NCBI GenBank assembly: GCA_951799445.1
Contig: OX637297.1
Location: 12,586,001-12,650,000, forward strand
Origin: Pseudisothecium myosuroides
Taxonomy: Eukaryota > Streptophyta > Bryopsida > Hypnales > Lembophyllaceae
Length of the DNA: 64,000 bases
Direction: 5' to 3'
Shown: positions 1-12,807 of the stretch, piece after piece
Position numbering within the stretch: position 1 is the first letter of the stretch
How the letters are laid out: the number at the start of each line of letters is the position of its first letter
The notes under the pieces: model-generated
The model's database searches: none
The model's input: only the letters and a program-made list of their open reading frames with translations
What the model was told of the DNA's origin: nothing
Position numbers and translations under genes: made by a program

Positions 1-402
1 AGGTTCCATGTCTAAGCGACAATTTGCAATTCATGAAGGCTACTCGACAAGCTTTAGAAATCGCCAAAATTTGCACAATTTCTAACGTCCCAAACACACC
101 AAATCAGAGCCGACAGACTACAGGAGCAGATCTAGATCTAAAGCAAAGCAGTAAGAATGACAAAGTTTAGAAAAATCACCTGGCTGCTTGCGCTCCTCGA
201 CGTGGTTGCAAGGACGTCCGTGGATTATGCCGCAACAGGCGCCGAGCGTCCTTTGTCTTCTTTGCAACAGGGAATGAGAACTCAGTGGCAGCACCACGGT
301 CAAAACATAGCGCTTTGGTAGACTACAATCGCTTCCTCTCCAATGACATTTAGTAGTTCAATTATGAAGCAGACTACAAATCGGTGGTTGTTTTGCTCCT
401 AG

Positions 403-603
403 ATTGGCATCCTCAGCCAAGAAATTGAAAAATGGAAACCCTTCTATCTACTTGCTAAAGCGTTTGAAAGTTACGACCTGGAGTTATTAGAAGCGGGGCT
501 GAACTTGGGCATGATGCAGACAATATTTTGGGATACTGCAAACCCCAACACCCTCAATGAAAAGCGACTACACGCCTACACCAAGCCAATGCAAGAGAAC
601 TAA
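403..603 (+). pseudogene. 66-codon open fragment, unrecognised
   Basis: A short open frame follows a TAG at 400-402 and ends at a TAA at 601-603. It has no start codon at its beginning. The translation is not low-complexity: it contains EKWKPFYLLAKAFESYD and, further on, MMQTIFWDTANP. This looks like a fragment of a real protein, perhaps an exon or a decayed transposon gene. I do not recognise the family, and nothing upstream in the first 400 bases joins to it clearly. Confidence 0.25.
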
Positions 604-766
604 AAAAAAACCTCGGTACACAAGAGCGCTCGCACGGAGGAACAAGCCGAGCACATCGAGCACGACGAACAAGCGGAAGCCCGGGAAACCAAACCCCAAA
701 AACCTTAGCCACAAAAGATAAGGCCCCTACTGAAATCCGACCCCAGTTATACCCGGAACCAGTCAT

Positions 767-906
767 CCTACCCGACTTGAGTCCTCCTACCCGACCTAGT
801 CCACCTACCTGACCCAGTCCCCCTACCCGATCTAGTCCTCCTACCCGACCTAGTCCACCTACCCGACCCAGTCCCCCTACCCGACCCAGTCCTCCTACCC
901 AACCCA
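767..906. repeat. 18-bp minisatellite (CCTACCCGACCTAGTCC-type)
   Basis: About eight head-to-tail units of roughly 18 bp, each a variant of CCTACCCGACCYAGTCCH. The period is a multiple of three, so the opposite strand reads as repeated Gly-Arg-Val-Gly-Gly-Leu. That explains a 149-codon open frame on the minus strand, which I do not regard as a gene. Confidence 0.85.
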
Positions 907-1289
907 GGCCGTGAAAATTGAATTTTAAAGAGGTTAAAATATTTATTTTCTTAATTTTCCTTGAAAGACAATAAGAAATGACATCTAACCCAAGTTGTTT
1001 CATATTATTTGGAGGTTTGTGGAATTAGGTAAGAAATTTTGAAGTTGAAATGCCATACGGCTCTAAAAGCGACCACCTCCTAGAATGTACAGTTTTTGTA
1101 CATTTTGGTACATTAAAGAAAGCAAAATTTACCTTTGTGTCATGTTCAGTTCAAAATGCCCAATCATAGTGCAAGCCTCCTACCTTAGTGGACAACAAAC
1201 ATACACTTTAAACATTCAACGCCAAACTGGTGATGAAAAAGAAATCATGCTTTTCGGTACTTTGTGACATCATCTACTTTTAAAAAATT

Positions 1290-2073
1290 CATACCTCAAA
1301 ACAGGCTGTTTGTTTTGTTTTATTTTGTTTGCTTGTTTGTCACGTTGAAATCTCTCAGACCGTGCATCCCCTGGGGGCATGCTTTGTTTCGTCGGAAAGC
1401 CCTCGGCCAAGAGGGATGTACGGGCTTTGTTTCGTGGCGTTTGTACTCACGGTGCAAAAGTTATTGAATTTCAAAATATTTATGGATCAAAAAATTACTA
1501 AATTATGCTAAACTAAAAAAAACTTGAACTGTGTGTCAAATTATGATGTTCTTGGTAGCACTGGAAAGCTCTCGGTGAGGATGGCTTGGTTTTGTGGCGT
1601 TTGGATCTTCGATGGAAAAATTATTGAATTTCAAAGTTCTTTTTGAATTAAAAAATTAAAAAATTACTTTTTGGGTGTGGCAACAACATAGGGCACACTT
1701 TGCTTTGTGGAGTTTGGACCTATGGTGGTAAAATTATGGATTTTTGAGTTATTTTTGGTTTTAAATATAGCTTTTACTTTTGTTTTGATTGTGCCAGCGG
1801 CATAAGTCCATACCTTAAGTTTGGCTGTTTGTTTTGATTGTTTTGTTTTGTTTGTTTGTTTGTTACATTGAGATCTTCCCAACCATGTGTTCCCTAAGGG
1901 CGTGCTTGGTATTGTCAAAAAGTCCTTGGCTAGGAGGGGTGCATGGGCTTTGTTTTGTGGCATTTGGACCTGCAATGTGAAAGTTATTGAATTTTGAAGT
2001 ATTTATTGAATCAAAAAAATAAAAACATACTTTTACTTTTATTTTTTGGATTGTGGCAATGGCTCAGGGCACG

Positions 2074-2075
<2 letters not shown>
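1290..2075 (+). repeat. Left arm of a large inverted repeat, built from related units
   Basis: The arm contains at least three diverged units with the core 'agggntgcatgggctttgtttcgtggcrtttgnac', followed by a T/AT-rich stretch and 'gtggcaatggctcagggcacgcta'. The same sequence lies in opposite orientation at 7,800-8,822. The inner borders of the two arms match (TGTGGCAA...CAGGGC). The pair could be the ends of a foldback-type element of about 7.5 kb or two independent insertions of a dispersed repeat. No coding potential is seen. Confidence 0.7.

Positions 2076-2104
<29 letters not shown>
2076..2104. repeat. (AT)n microsatellite
   Basis: Uninterrupted AT dinucleotide run at the inner border of the left inverted arm. 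Confidence 0.9.
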
Positions 2105-2111
<7 letters not shown>

Positions 2112-4894
2112 AATGTGAATGATTTTGATCATTGTATTCAAGATGTTGTGCAATGGTGCTCGTTTAAAATCTTCATTTTATAGTGTTTAGGGCTTGTAGA
2201 AATAAGCCTCAGATGCACTACAATTGTAAGAAAAATTGACTATAGAAATCATTTAAAAAAATTGTAGAGTACATTTTGAAAAGACATGAACTGGTTTGAA
2301 TTATGTATAATATGTTCTTCATCTTCATATTTTTTTGGTGAGAAATTTGTCATGTGACAAGAAGATAGGAAGACTTGAAATCATTTTTACATTAAAAAAA
2401 ATTCAAAACAATTTAGAACTTTGTTTTTTATACAAAGTATTTTTAACTGCATAGAAAGATTTGATTTAAAAGATTTTGGGACAAAACCCAGACATGCTAC
2501 ATTATACTATGTTCTCAACATTTTTGAAGTTTAAATTCAAAAAGAGATGTTGAACGTGAATATTATAGAATTATTTGAATAATTCTATTAAAGTATTTTT
2601 AATAATTCTATTGAAAAAAATGGTTAATGTAGTGCTTGATCTAATTACCGGTACCTAAATGTGATGTATACATCACATTTTCCAAATTATGTTTCATTGT
2701 CATCTTCAATTTTTTCTTTGAAGTTGCATTTTATAATAATATTCTCAATTTTGCAATTTTGGACATTTCTTTGGTCCCATATTTGACTATATATTAATAT
2801 TTCTAACAAATAGAGAAAAAAAAAATGATTTTGGATGTTTGCAAAGAATGGCATACTCCAATATTAAGCTCAAAAGAAATCGTCAAAATTTTACACAAGG
2901 TAATTTTTATAAGCGTTGATCATTGCCCTCCATAATTAACCTTCCTAGAAGCTTTAATGTAGATGATGAAATGGCCTTGAAGAGAATGATTGCTATTTAG
3001 AGATTTTGAGGTAGTACCCAACAATGACGGGTTTAATTGAATGATTTTATTCTAAAAGCAATAAATATTATATTTAGAGGTCATAATGGACATATTGTGG
3101 CGTAATAAAGTGTACATATTCGTAAAAAAATTTATAGTTTATAAATGGACATTTCATATTTCATGTTAACACAAAAATGCGGTTGTAAGTAATTCATGCT
3201 TTAAATTCTAGTATCCTTTATGTTATTGTTGCAACTAATATTGACACTTTCATGTAATGCAAAATAATCATGAACTTAACCAAACGTTGAATTGACAATC
3301 AACATTGCGCATTGTAACATTGTAAACATTTATTCTGGTTAATTGTGTAATGATTGCCAAAATGCAACTAAATTAGGTGTTCCATTGTATTCCACTAAAA
3401 TGATTCAGATTTTGTGACACTTTTCCTTTATAGGCTTTACAAATTTTCTTAATGTTTGACATCCTTCAATCCTACAGTACACAAGTAAAAGTATGTGTGG
3501 TAGAAATTTAAAAAACTTCTCCCACATGTTTAGCAAGATCTTTGCATTTAAAGTAAAGAACACCAATTGTTTTGGCACCTTCCGTGATTTGATTTTGTTA
3601 CTTTGAATCTATTTAACTAAAATACCACAGCCCTATAGGTATTGAATAAAAAAATTGTGTTGAAGACGTCAATTGAGGGTCACTCTATATTTTTGTTTTA
3701 AAAGCACACTTCATTTTAATTCTTCAAGAAATTGAAATGTTGAAGCAAATACTCCATATGAAATACCACAATGAAGGAAAAAATGAACTCTTCAGTACTT
3801 GTAAGATGGAATTCAAATACACTAGTTGCAACAATGACATTGTTTTAGCTAGCAACCCCACCCACGTGCAACTTCTTTTCTTACAAAAATGTAAAAGTGG
3901 AGTTCAATAAAGAGCCATGAGTTATTTTTTGAAGAAGATGATGAGATTGCTTGATATATAAAAAACTCCATAACTTTTTCATCACTAGTCCAAAATTAAT
4001 GGAATGAATCAAGTTCTTTAATACATACAATAGTACAGAGTATTTTTGATGAGAAAAGTAAACTTCTCAATTTATAATTTTAGTTTTTGTGATTTTTTTG
4101 GGCGACCAAAAAATTGATCGATTCTCTTAGCGAGGCATACCTTCAGGTAGAAAGCACTCATTGTAATAAAAAGGCTATAAGATCCCAGCACATTAATAGG
4201 AGACAATTTTGGCATAACCACTGCTTTTTTTAAAGAATCTTTTTTCTAATTGTTGAATATGCCTTAAAACATGAAATTTTTTGGTAGTGCTTTGTTTTTT
4301 ACTTATGGCTATTCGACATAATACAAAAGGAAATAATGATGTTAAGTTTCTAAGTTTGAATAAATTAAACAGAAATGTAGTTGTAAGCACTCATTCAGTC
4401 ATCCATATTAATGGTTCTTCAATTCATCCAATTGAGGACTATTTCAGATGAATAAGCAGCAATTTTTGTTAGAATATTCCAATAAGAACCTACATGAGCA
4501 CCTCAATAACGTCCAATACTAGCTCCTATTACTGTGGTTTGAACCTATATATCTACCTCAATCATATATATTTAGAACAGGAAAAAATCAAATGCAAACT
4601 TTTCATGGCCTCTTGTAAATATTTATAGACATTTGTTGGCACTAATGATTGCTGGGTAGGTCCTCATTTTCAAAAAGTTTAAGAATGTCTACTTCATGTT
4701 TTATTGTTATGAATGTGTTTATTACTTTCCAGAAATTGAAAACATTGACCAACACTGTCTATCTCTTTGAAGTCTTCTATTCAAACAATTAGTATGTATA
4801 AAATTTTAGAAAGTAATTTTAATTTTCCGATGTTGGACCTACTGCAATGCTTGCTACATTATTCAAATATTAAAAATCTATAAGAAATTGGAAA
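2105..4894. other. AT-rich interval without recognisable genes
   Basis: Very AT-rich sequence between the inverted arms. Open frames are short and look like chance. The stretch around 3,900-4,110 resembles part of the TTAA MITE interior at 62,090-62,260 (shared 'cataacttt.tcat' and 'aatgaatcaa' blocks), so decayed MITE sequence is likely. No RNA gene or domain was recognised. Confidence 0.5.
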
Positions 4895-6000
4895 TGAAAC
4901 AAATATCCTAAACTACCTAAAGTGTCATAAGAATTGGAAGGTAAGGAAAATATAACTACCTTTAGTCCAAAAAAATGGGAAGGGGAAGAAATCATAAACT
5001 ACCTTAACCCCTAAATGACGGACCTATAACCACTGATTTCAGGCCTTAGTGCCTATTACTCAATTTGTTGCCATTTTGCAACTAGATATGTATGAAAAAA
5101 AATTTAATTTAATTTTAAGAGGTGATATTACATGTCTTCTTTACTTCACAAAAAATTTAGATTTTTTTGTGGAAAATTGATTTTTTTGAGAATTTTTGAA
5201 GAAAAAGTGAAGAAAAATCACATCAAATATAAAATTATTTCAAAAAATCTGAAATTTTCACCATGTGTGTATATTATAATGAAAAACATCATGGTCTAAA
5301 CCCAATTTCCGTCTCATTCTATAATTAGAAAATAATAGACATTGAAAATACACCCAAAGTTCAAATTGCAATAAAATATTCAATATTAGGAATTTTTTCA
5401 AAATTCAAATTGGAGAAGAAACTAGAGTCGATGACCTTCATTTTGTTAGTTGGGCTCATATTCAAAAAATATCATTTTTGTGGAGAAATTTCAGATTTAG
5501 AGCAAGGAACAACAACTTTCCAAAATACACTAAAATAGCATACTTTGTGATCCGTTTTTTTTAATAACTTCACATTTATGTGAAGGTGGACACTTGCATG
5601 ACTAAAAATTCAACTATTCACTCTTTGTAATCCACCATGGAGGGTGAACAAAAAAGAAATGGATGAAAAAAAGTTTCCAAGCAATGTTCAAATGACTGCA
5701 CAGTCATCCAAAAGCCACAAAATGGCTGTCCCGGCGTTACAGGGTTAATCACCAAAAAAATGGGAAGGGACAAAAATCAAAAACTACGTTTAGCCCCCCA
5801 AAATGGAAAGGACCAGAAAAAATAAACTACCTTTAGCCCAAAAAAATGGGATGGAAAAGAAAATATAAACTACCTTGAGTCCAAAGAAATAAGAAGAGAA
5901 AGAAATTGTAGACTACGTTAAGACCCCAAAAAATGGAAAGGAAAAATAACCATAAACCACTTTAACTCCAAAAAAATTGGAAGGGAAGAGCTCTCCAAAA
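4895..6000. repeat. ~46-bp degenerate tandem repeat split by a MITE
   Basis: Units of the type 'ccaaaaaaatgggaaggg-aaaaat-aaactacctttag' repeat at 4,895-5,007 and resume at 5,749-6,000. The array is interrupted precisely at a TTAA by the element at 5,008-5,744. Confidence 0.75.
5008..5744. mobile_element. TTAA-flanked MITE, piggyBac-type
   Basis: The insert begins CCCCTAAATGACG and ends CGGCGTTACAGGG. It is flanked by TTAA on both sides (5,004-5,007 and 5,745-5,748) and interrupts a short tandem repeat. A TTAA target duplication and CCC-starting ends are hallmarks of piggyBac-superfamily elements. There is no transposase, so it would be mobilised in trans. A second element with the same kind of ends lies at 61,538. 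Confidence 0.65.
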
Positions 6001-7799
6001 GTCATACCAAAATAGCTTGCAAACCAAATAAATTAGAAGGTGAAAAGAACTCTTTAGGCAATATCGGCCAAGAAAAATGGGAAAAATAATAAATGATAAA
6101 CTTACGTAACCTAAATAAATGGGGAGGTAGAAAATTGTAAAGGAGTAGGAACTTCAAACTGGCTGCAACAAAATTCCGATGGTTTTTCATTCACTACTTG
6201 GCTAGCACTTCCTAAATTTGTAACCGGCCAGTTCAAACAACATCAATAGAAGAACCTTGGAATTTGCACTCAGAGTTAGAAAATTTAAACTGATACTGTA
6301 AGCAGGCTTAAAAAATTAAAAGCCACAGACACAAATCATGTACTGTCCAGTATAATATGTGAATACTACAGTATGCAGCACAATATGCACTACAGTATGT
6401 GAATACTACAATATGCACAGGAATCCCCAAACCAGTTCAGTTGCACCCAAAATCCTAACCGCCCTAAAGTTGGCACGTCGCTAAGGAACAGATACTACTT
6501 GGCAAAATCGCCCATCCAAATTTGACCAGTACCAATATTTCTTCTTCCCCTGAACAGATCAGTAGTCCTACAGTTGAACATAGTAACAATAAATTTCTAG
6601 CATCTATATCTTGTATCCTACATTCGATACAATTTTTTAAATATGTGGTAGTACTTACCTATATATCTTACTTATAATTGGAGTGCATATGATTTAGTGC
6701 ACCATATATTAGCTCTAAGTTATTACTAAATTATAGATGTCGTGAATTAATTTTGGAGATTGCATTTATTGGGAAAGTGGTTAAGGATAATTTTTTTAGC
6801 ACATTATACTAGTTGAACTCTAATAACTTAATATACTCTTTCAACATACGAAATTATAAAAAATATGAATGAATTTTCAATTGTTCTAAATTATTGAATT
6901 ACTTAGTTTGAATTTATAGACTTCTCAACCTTGATATAATTTTTAATACTACAAAATTGTAGTCTTCATATTTTTCTCTTATGACCAATTAAATTAATGT
7001 TATATTTTTGTGCTAAAAATATCCTATTAAAAAATTAGAATCATGATTAGTAATGTACGTATTGGATAGATTGAATACAAAATAATCCCCAAAAAATTAC
7101 ATTGTTTTTGTAAATTCCAATGTATTAAAAAAATCCACCTCGAGTCATATTTTTATTTTTAGCTTTTATCTAATCTTACAATTTGGAAATAATTAAATAT
7201 TAAATAAAGATGTGCCACCCTTTATCTTCACTTACAATATTAGTCTCATTACATTGGAAAGGCATAGATATAAATATATACTTAAAATAGTTACTTTAAT
7301 GTATTGAGAAGTAGAAATCAGTACCACTAACTTTGTGCGCTCTACTTTAACTAAAGAAATTGATCGACTCTCTTTCAAAATACAAGCATGTCATTTCTAT
7401 ATGGTTTGAGACTTATTACAAAGTAATATTCTAACATCAGAAAGGATAAAATAAAGAGCATTCATTGTAAAATTTGATGAATCTCTTGTTGTGTGTGGTA
7501 AGTTTTCATTTACAATATAAAATGTTTTTTTATGCATGATTTTTGGCTAGTTAGTTGACTAGTTTCACTAAAAAAAATCTTTAATTTACTTAATTCAAAA
7601 TGATCAAATCACTATTACTTCTTAAAACTAATATTGAATTTCACCTAAGTATGTATCACTTACTCTTGATATTTATTCCAGTCAATAAATATCACTTTAG
7701 TGTGATCCAAGTATCACATGAGTATTGAGGAAGTAGTTTGCTTCTTTTCTAGAATAATTCCTATAAAATCGCTCTGAGTGCCCTTCTTTAGTTTTAACT
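6001..7799. other. AT-rich interval without recognisable genes
   Basis: AT-rich sequence with only short chance open frames. Around 6,350-6,420 a few short repeats of 'gaatactacagtatgca' occur. No gene, RNA or clear mobile-element terminus is visible. Confidence 0.5.
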
Positions 7800-8822
7800 A
7801 GTGTAGCCCTGTGTCGTTGCCACAGCCTAAACAAAAGGAAAAATCATTTTTAAAACCAAAAATAACTCAATAAGCTAGAATTTTTCTACTGTACCTTAAA
7901 ATGCCACGAAACAAAGCTTTAGCACCCCTCCTTGTCAAGGGCTTTCCAATAGTACAAAGAATGTGACAAATTGACACACGGTTCAATAGATACATAATTT
8001 AGCATAATTTAGTAGTTTTTAAGATCCCAAAATAACTAAAAAATACACAACTTTTCCACCATAGGTTCAAACACCACAAAAGAAAGTCCTTGCACCCCTC
8101 CTCGTCGAGAGCTTTCAGACGGTACCATGAACGCGACCAAAATCAAAGTAAAAGTATTTTCCTAATTTTTTGACCCAAAGTAAAAGTCACTTTTAAAACC
8201 AAAGAAAAATAAAAAATCTATAACTTCTCCACCGTAGGTCCAAACACCAGAAAACAAAGTTTCAGCAACCCTCCTTGCCCAGGGCTTTCCAGCAGTACCA
8301 ACAACGTAACAAATTGACACACACTTCACTAGATACATAATTTAGTATAATTTAGTAGTTTTTAAGAATCCAAAAGAACTCATAAATCCATAACTTCCCC
8401 ACCGTGAGTCCAAACCCCACAAAACAAAGCCGGTGCACCCCTCCTCGCCGAGGGCTTTCTGACAGTATGAAGCAAACCATTGGGGGACGCACGGTCTAGG
8501 AGATCTCAACGTGACATACAAGCAAAACAAACAAACAAACAAACAAATTTAAAGTATGGATAGATACTACTCTGCCTTGTGTTGTTGCTACATTCAAAGT
8601 AAAAGCAAAACTAATTTTCTAATTTTGTGTTTTATATAAACTTTGAATTTCAATATTTTTCACACCGTATGTGCAAATGCCACAAAACAAAGCCCATGCA
8701 CCCCTCGTCATAGAGTGCTTTCAAATGGTACCATAAACGGAATCGATGGAAACAAGATCCTTGAGATTTCACTATAGCAAATAAACAAACCTAACCTAAA
8801 CAAAACAAAACCAGTAGCCTCT
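7800..8822 (-). repeat. Right arm of the large inverted repeat
   Basis: Four to five diverged units carry 'caaacnccacaaaacaaagcc-ntgcacccctcctcg-cgagggctttc', the reverse complement of the units at 1,290-2,075. The inner end ('gccctgtgtcgttgccacagcc') matches the inner end of the left arm. The arm is slightly longer than the left one. Confidence 0.7.
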
Positions 8823-11092
8823 CTTATGGTATGGATAGAGCATTATTGCTCTAAAGTTTGCTGGCAATTCGAATTGTCATCACTTTAGGAAGAAGAATAT
8901 ATGGCAAACAAATCCATATGAAGATAATTTCATCAATTTCCATTGATAATTTGCTCCAAATGTAATACCCAATGTAAGATTATCGGAACCTTCATTTGAG
9001 CACTGGATCCAATTTCATTGGATGCGTTTTAAATAGCCGAATGGAATGAGGTTGGGTGGGATGAGCTATGCAAAGGGTAGGCCACTAGGCCTTGGCCATG
9101 TTAGGTGCATAATGTGTGGATTATCCGATCCTGCTAAAAGTATGTTCACGTGGATCTGACTCCTGAACTTCGTATTCCTGAAATTCTCTGACGAGGACTG
9201 TTTTCATAAATGCAATTAGGTGAACGTGACCTTTTCACACTCTGTCGCCTACCTGCAAGCTTAGAGACGATGGAATAAAGTGATGGCAACATGAATGCCT
9301 TCAAAGTAGTAAATGGATTTAGATTTTGCAGGTGGAGAAGGATCTGTCATTCTTCCGTTGTAAGCGCTCTAGATTCAAGGAGAACCGTTTCGACTTTGGA
9401 AACGCACTTCCCTTCCAAAATTTCCTGCCTCAGTGACTATTGTTGCGTCCATTCCAAATTTTTTGACGAAGTTTGTTTGTCTGCTCCTGTGAGGTCTCTT
9501 TGCTCTTGCGCCTGAGGTGTGCGAATATTGTTGCTTATGAGTGTTTGCGATTCAACTTTTCAAGACTAGAGGGCAAGTGGACGAGTCGTGGCAAGTAGGC
9601 AACTTTTTCAAGTCGTGCTGTGGCGCTCACTACAAGGTTCATATCGTGTTCAGGTTGCGGTCGAAGGAGTCAGACAATTTCCATGGAGGTATGACGTATC
9701 CCTTTGTTTTGAATTTGATCCTCCTTGTGCCATGCAATATGCTTTTCTTTTCTTGTTTGTGCGGACTCCACAGAAATATCGGCCTGCATCATTCATCCTA
9801 TCAATGGTTGTGATTTTGGTTTGTAATTCGTAATCATGATGTAACTCTGTTAGTTTTCTTCAATTCAGTGCAAGTGTATGTTCAGTTGAGCAAAAATTGG
9901 GTAGCAATTGCATTAGGAAAAGCTTTGTCCAATTCTTGGATTTCTCGTTTAGAATTTTTTTTTTCTTCGATGATTTCCAATTGATGCGGCTTTAGGATTT
10001 AGGCGTTTGCTTTGTTATTGTAGTATAGTAGTGCCATCTGAGATAGCAGAGGTAATACTAGTGGTACAGATTCTGCTCACATACATTTGAGAATGTTTTG
10101 TGGAGACGACATTGGTGAAATGAAGTCCTTCAACTTGTAGTTTAGTATGTAGAAGGTGAATTTCACTGTGCTAATCGCTGTTGTAGTAATGACAGAGTTT
10201 AGTGAATAAGAGAATCCTAAACCTTAAAAAGTAGGATCGAAAGTAGAATTGCTTTGCATGCGCTGCGTTGTTCAATTGAATCCCATTCGTCTTTCGGTTT
10301 TCTGAATTGCAGTCTAGAATGTGTGAGGCAATTCACCGCAGATGTAGCTTGAGTAGCGGAAATTGTGCAATCGTAAGGGACAATTCTGTCTTCAGTCATA
10401 TTTCTTGCAACAGGTTGGTCTCAGTTGTTGTCACTTGTACTTGTTCGAATGTCTTTGTATAAAAGAGATTTCAAGCGATTGACCAATTTTTTCGAACTTC
10501 TGTGTTCATTGCTCTATTATGAACTCTGAAGATTATACGGAGGAGTTCTGGGAGGCATGCGTCTACATTGAAATTGATGTTTTCAATTGTCTTATTGATT
10601 GATAATTGCAAGCAAAATTGCACCCCATTATGATTCTTGTTATTAGTCTTGTTGTTTGTATTGGGTTTTGTTAGTAAGTGACAGCAGGTTGTAGCAACTC
10701 TCACTGTGTAGAGTACACTTTGCAAGTGGTGTACTTGTAATTCTTCAATTGAAAGGAATTTGCTATGAATGATATGAATTCACAGTCAAGCTGAGTGTAC
10801 CGCTTTTTATTCTGATTGGAAAACAGGATTAGAAGACGTTCTGAAAGTCTATAAATTTGGATTTCATATTGCGAATGATGTTCACAGATATATATATTTC
10901 ACAATATGAATGTGTTACGATCCCGCCTTCTTGCTTTCTAGTAGAATAAGAGATGACAACAATCTTCTTCAGGCATGAATTTCTACGAATAGACTATTCC
11001 TAACAATTTGAGGTGATCAAGTTTCAATGCTGTTAAAATCAATGAGTCCAGTTCTGGTTTCTGTATGTCATAAGGATAATTATAGAATTTGG
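8823..11092. other. Upstream region of copy A element, no firm gene
   Basis: Less AT-rich than the preceding 6 kb. It has short open frames around 9,291-9,833 and possible splice donors (for example CCGTTGTAAGC near 9,358), so a 5' non-coding exon of the downstream DUF7869-type gene could lie here. Nothing supports a specific model. A TIR resembling that of the nested transposon was not found. Confidence 0.35.
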
Positions 11093-12660
11093 TTAAGGTG
11101 AATGTCAATGAAATAGTTTGATTCACCTCCAGTCAAGGTGAATATCATTTTATCAAAGTTATGAATTCATCAGTGCCGTTCAAGGTGAATATCTTTGACA
11201 CATTGTTTCCAATTCACCTGCAGTCGAGGTGAATATCATTTGAACATAGTTATGAATTCATCACCGTTCAAGGTGAATATCTTTGACACATTGTTTCCAA
11301 TTCACCTCCACTCGAGGTGAATATCACTTGAACATAGTTATGAATTCATCACCGTTCAAGGTGAATATCTTTGACACATTGTTTCCAATTCACCTCCAGT
11401 CGAGGTGAATATCATTTGAACTTAGTTATGAATCATCACCATTCATGGTGAATATCTATGATACTTTGTTTCCAATTCACCTCTAGTCGAGGTGAATATC
11501 ATTTGAACTTAGTTATGAATCATCACCGTTCATGGGAAATATCTATGATACTTTGTTTCCAATTCACCTCCAGTCAAGGTGAATACCACGTGAATGTAGG
11601 ATTTTTATTCCCTACCCAAACCCTAAATATCATATACACATTGTATTTAATTTACCTTTATTGAGTATGAATATTACTTTTATATGTTTGCAAGTATACG
11701 TCCAGTATAGTTCATTATCACTTGTAGATATTAGTCAGACTACCTACATTTGAGGGGAATATATCTTAGAAAGTTTATAACTCTCGTCTAGTCCACATGA
11801 ACATCAATAGAAGAGTTAGTCAATTTATCTCCATTCGAGGTGAATATCAATTGGATAGTTTGTCAGTTCCCCTCCATCTGAGGTGAATATCAGGTGGATA
11901 GTTTATCAGTTCACCTCCACTCGAGGTGAAAATCAGATGGATAGTTTGTCAGTTCACCTCCATTTGAGGTGAATATCAACTGGACAGTTTTTCAATTCAC
12001 CTTAAGTCAAGGTGAAAAGCACTTCTAAAATGTACTCAGGCTGCTACCGTTTGTGTAGAATTCATCCTTTGTATGGTTTGTAATTGCCCTCCAAATTGCC
12101 CTGCAAATTACTTGGGAATAGCTTTTTCCAGTGAACTAAACTATATAAGGGTCTGAAACTATGATGACCTAACAATCAATGAGGCAGAGTAGATTTACTT
12201 AAATTCAATCTGGGTATATAAGAAAAGGTCATTTCATCAATCACCTCCACTCGAGGTGAATATCAATTATAGATCTTGATCAACTTACTTGTATTTGCAG
12301 ATTCTACATCTTGTATAGGGCTTGTAATTCACCTCCAAAGAAGGTGAATGTTACTTGAAGACTGTTTTCATTTATTTATTGGTTGAGGTGAAAATGAATA
12401 GGTCATTTTCTTAAATCACCTACATTCCACTTGAATATCACACCCTAATGAAGGTCAGTTCTCCAATATTAGAGTTGAAACTTTTTTCTAGAAGTTCTTG
12501 ATTTACCTTCATTCGAGGTGAATATGACTTGAATATTATTTTCAATTAATTTTGCTTGAAGTGAAATCGACTTGATCAAATTATTTAATTTTGTTAGACT
12601 GCTGGTAGGATAGCACTTTTAGGAAGTATCTATTTCACCTTTACTCACCTTCATTGTAAG
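11093..12660. repeat. Array of TTCACCT-N7-AGGTGAA palindromes
   Basis: At least fifteen copies of an inverted motif with consensus TTCACCTCCANTCGAGGTGA, usually followed by ATATC, plus many single half-sites (TTCAAGGTGAATATC). Between 11,095 and 11,600 they form an ~87-bp tandem array with one palindrome and one half-site per unit. The array ends about 150 bp before the start codon of the copy A gene. By position it corresponds to the ATCGTGGGATCCCACGAT palindromes around the other two DUF7869-type genes, so it may be the recognition repeat of this element family. Confidence 0.8.
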
Positions 12661-12807
12661 TGAGTTATTGTGACTACTAGTCTTTCTTACGACTTATGGA
12701 GTATATGTTTGACTTGTTTCAAAAAGAAAACTCTATGCCAGTACAACACCTATATTTGTTTTTGTCAAATAGGCTATTGAGATCGTCTTTCATATGATGA
12801 ACAGATC

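Noticed and set aside
554..1003. 149-codon minus-strand frame with GLGRVG repeats
   Set aside because: It is created by the 18-bp minisatellite and reads across unrelated flanks; no codon-level sign of a gene.
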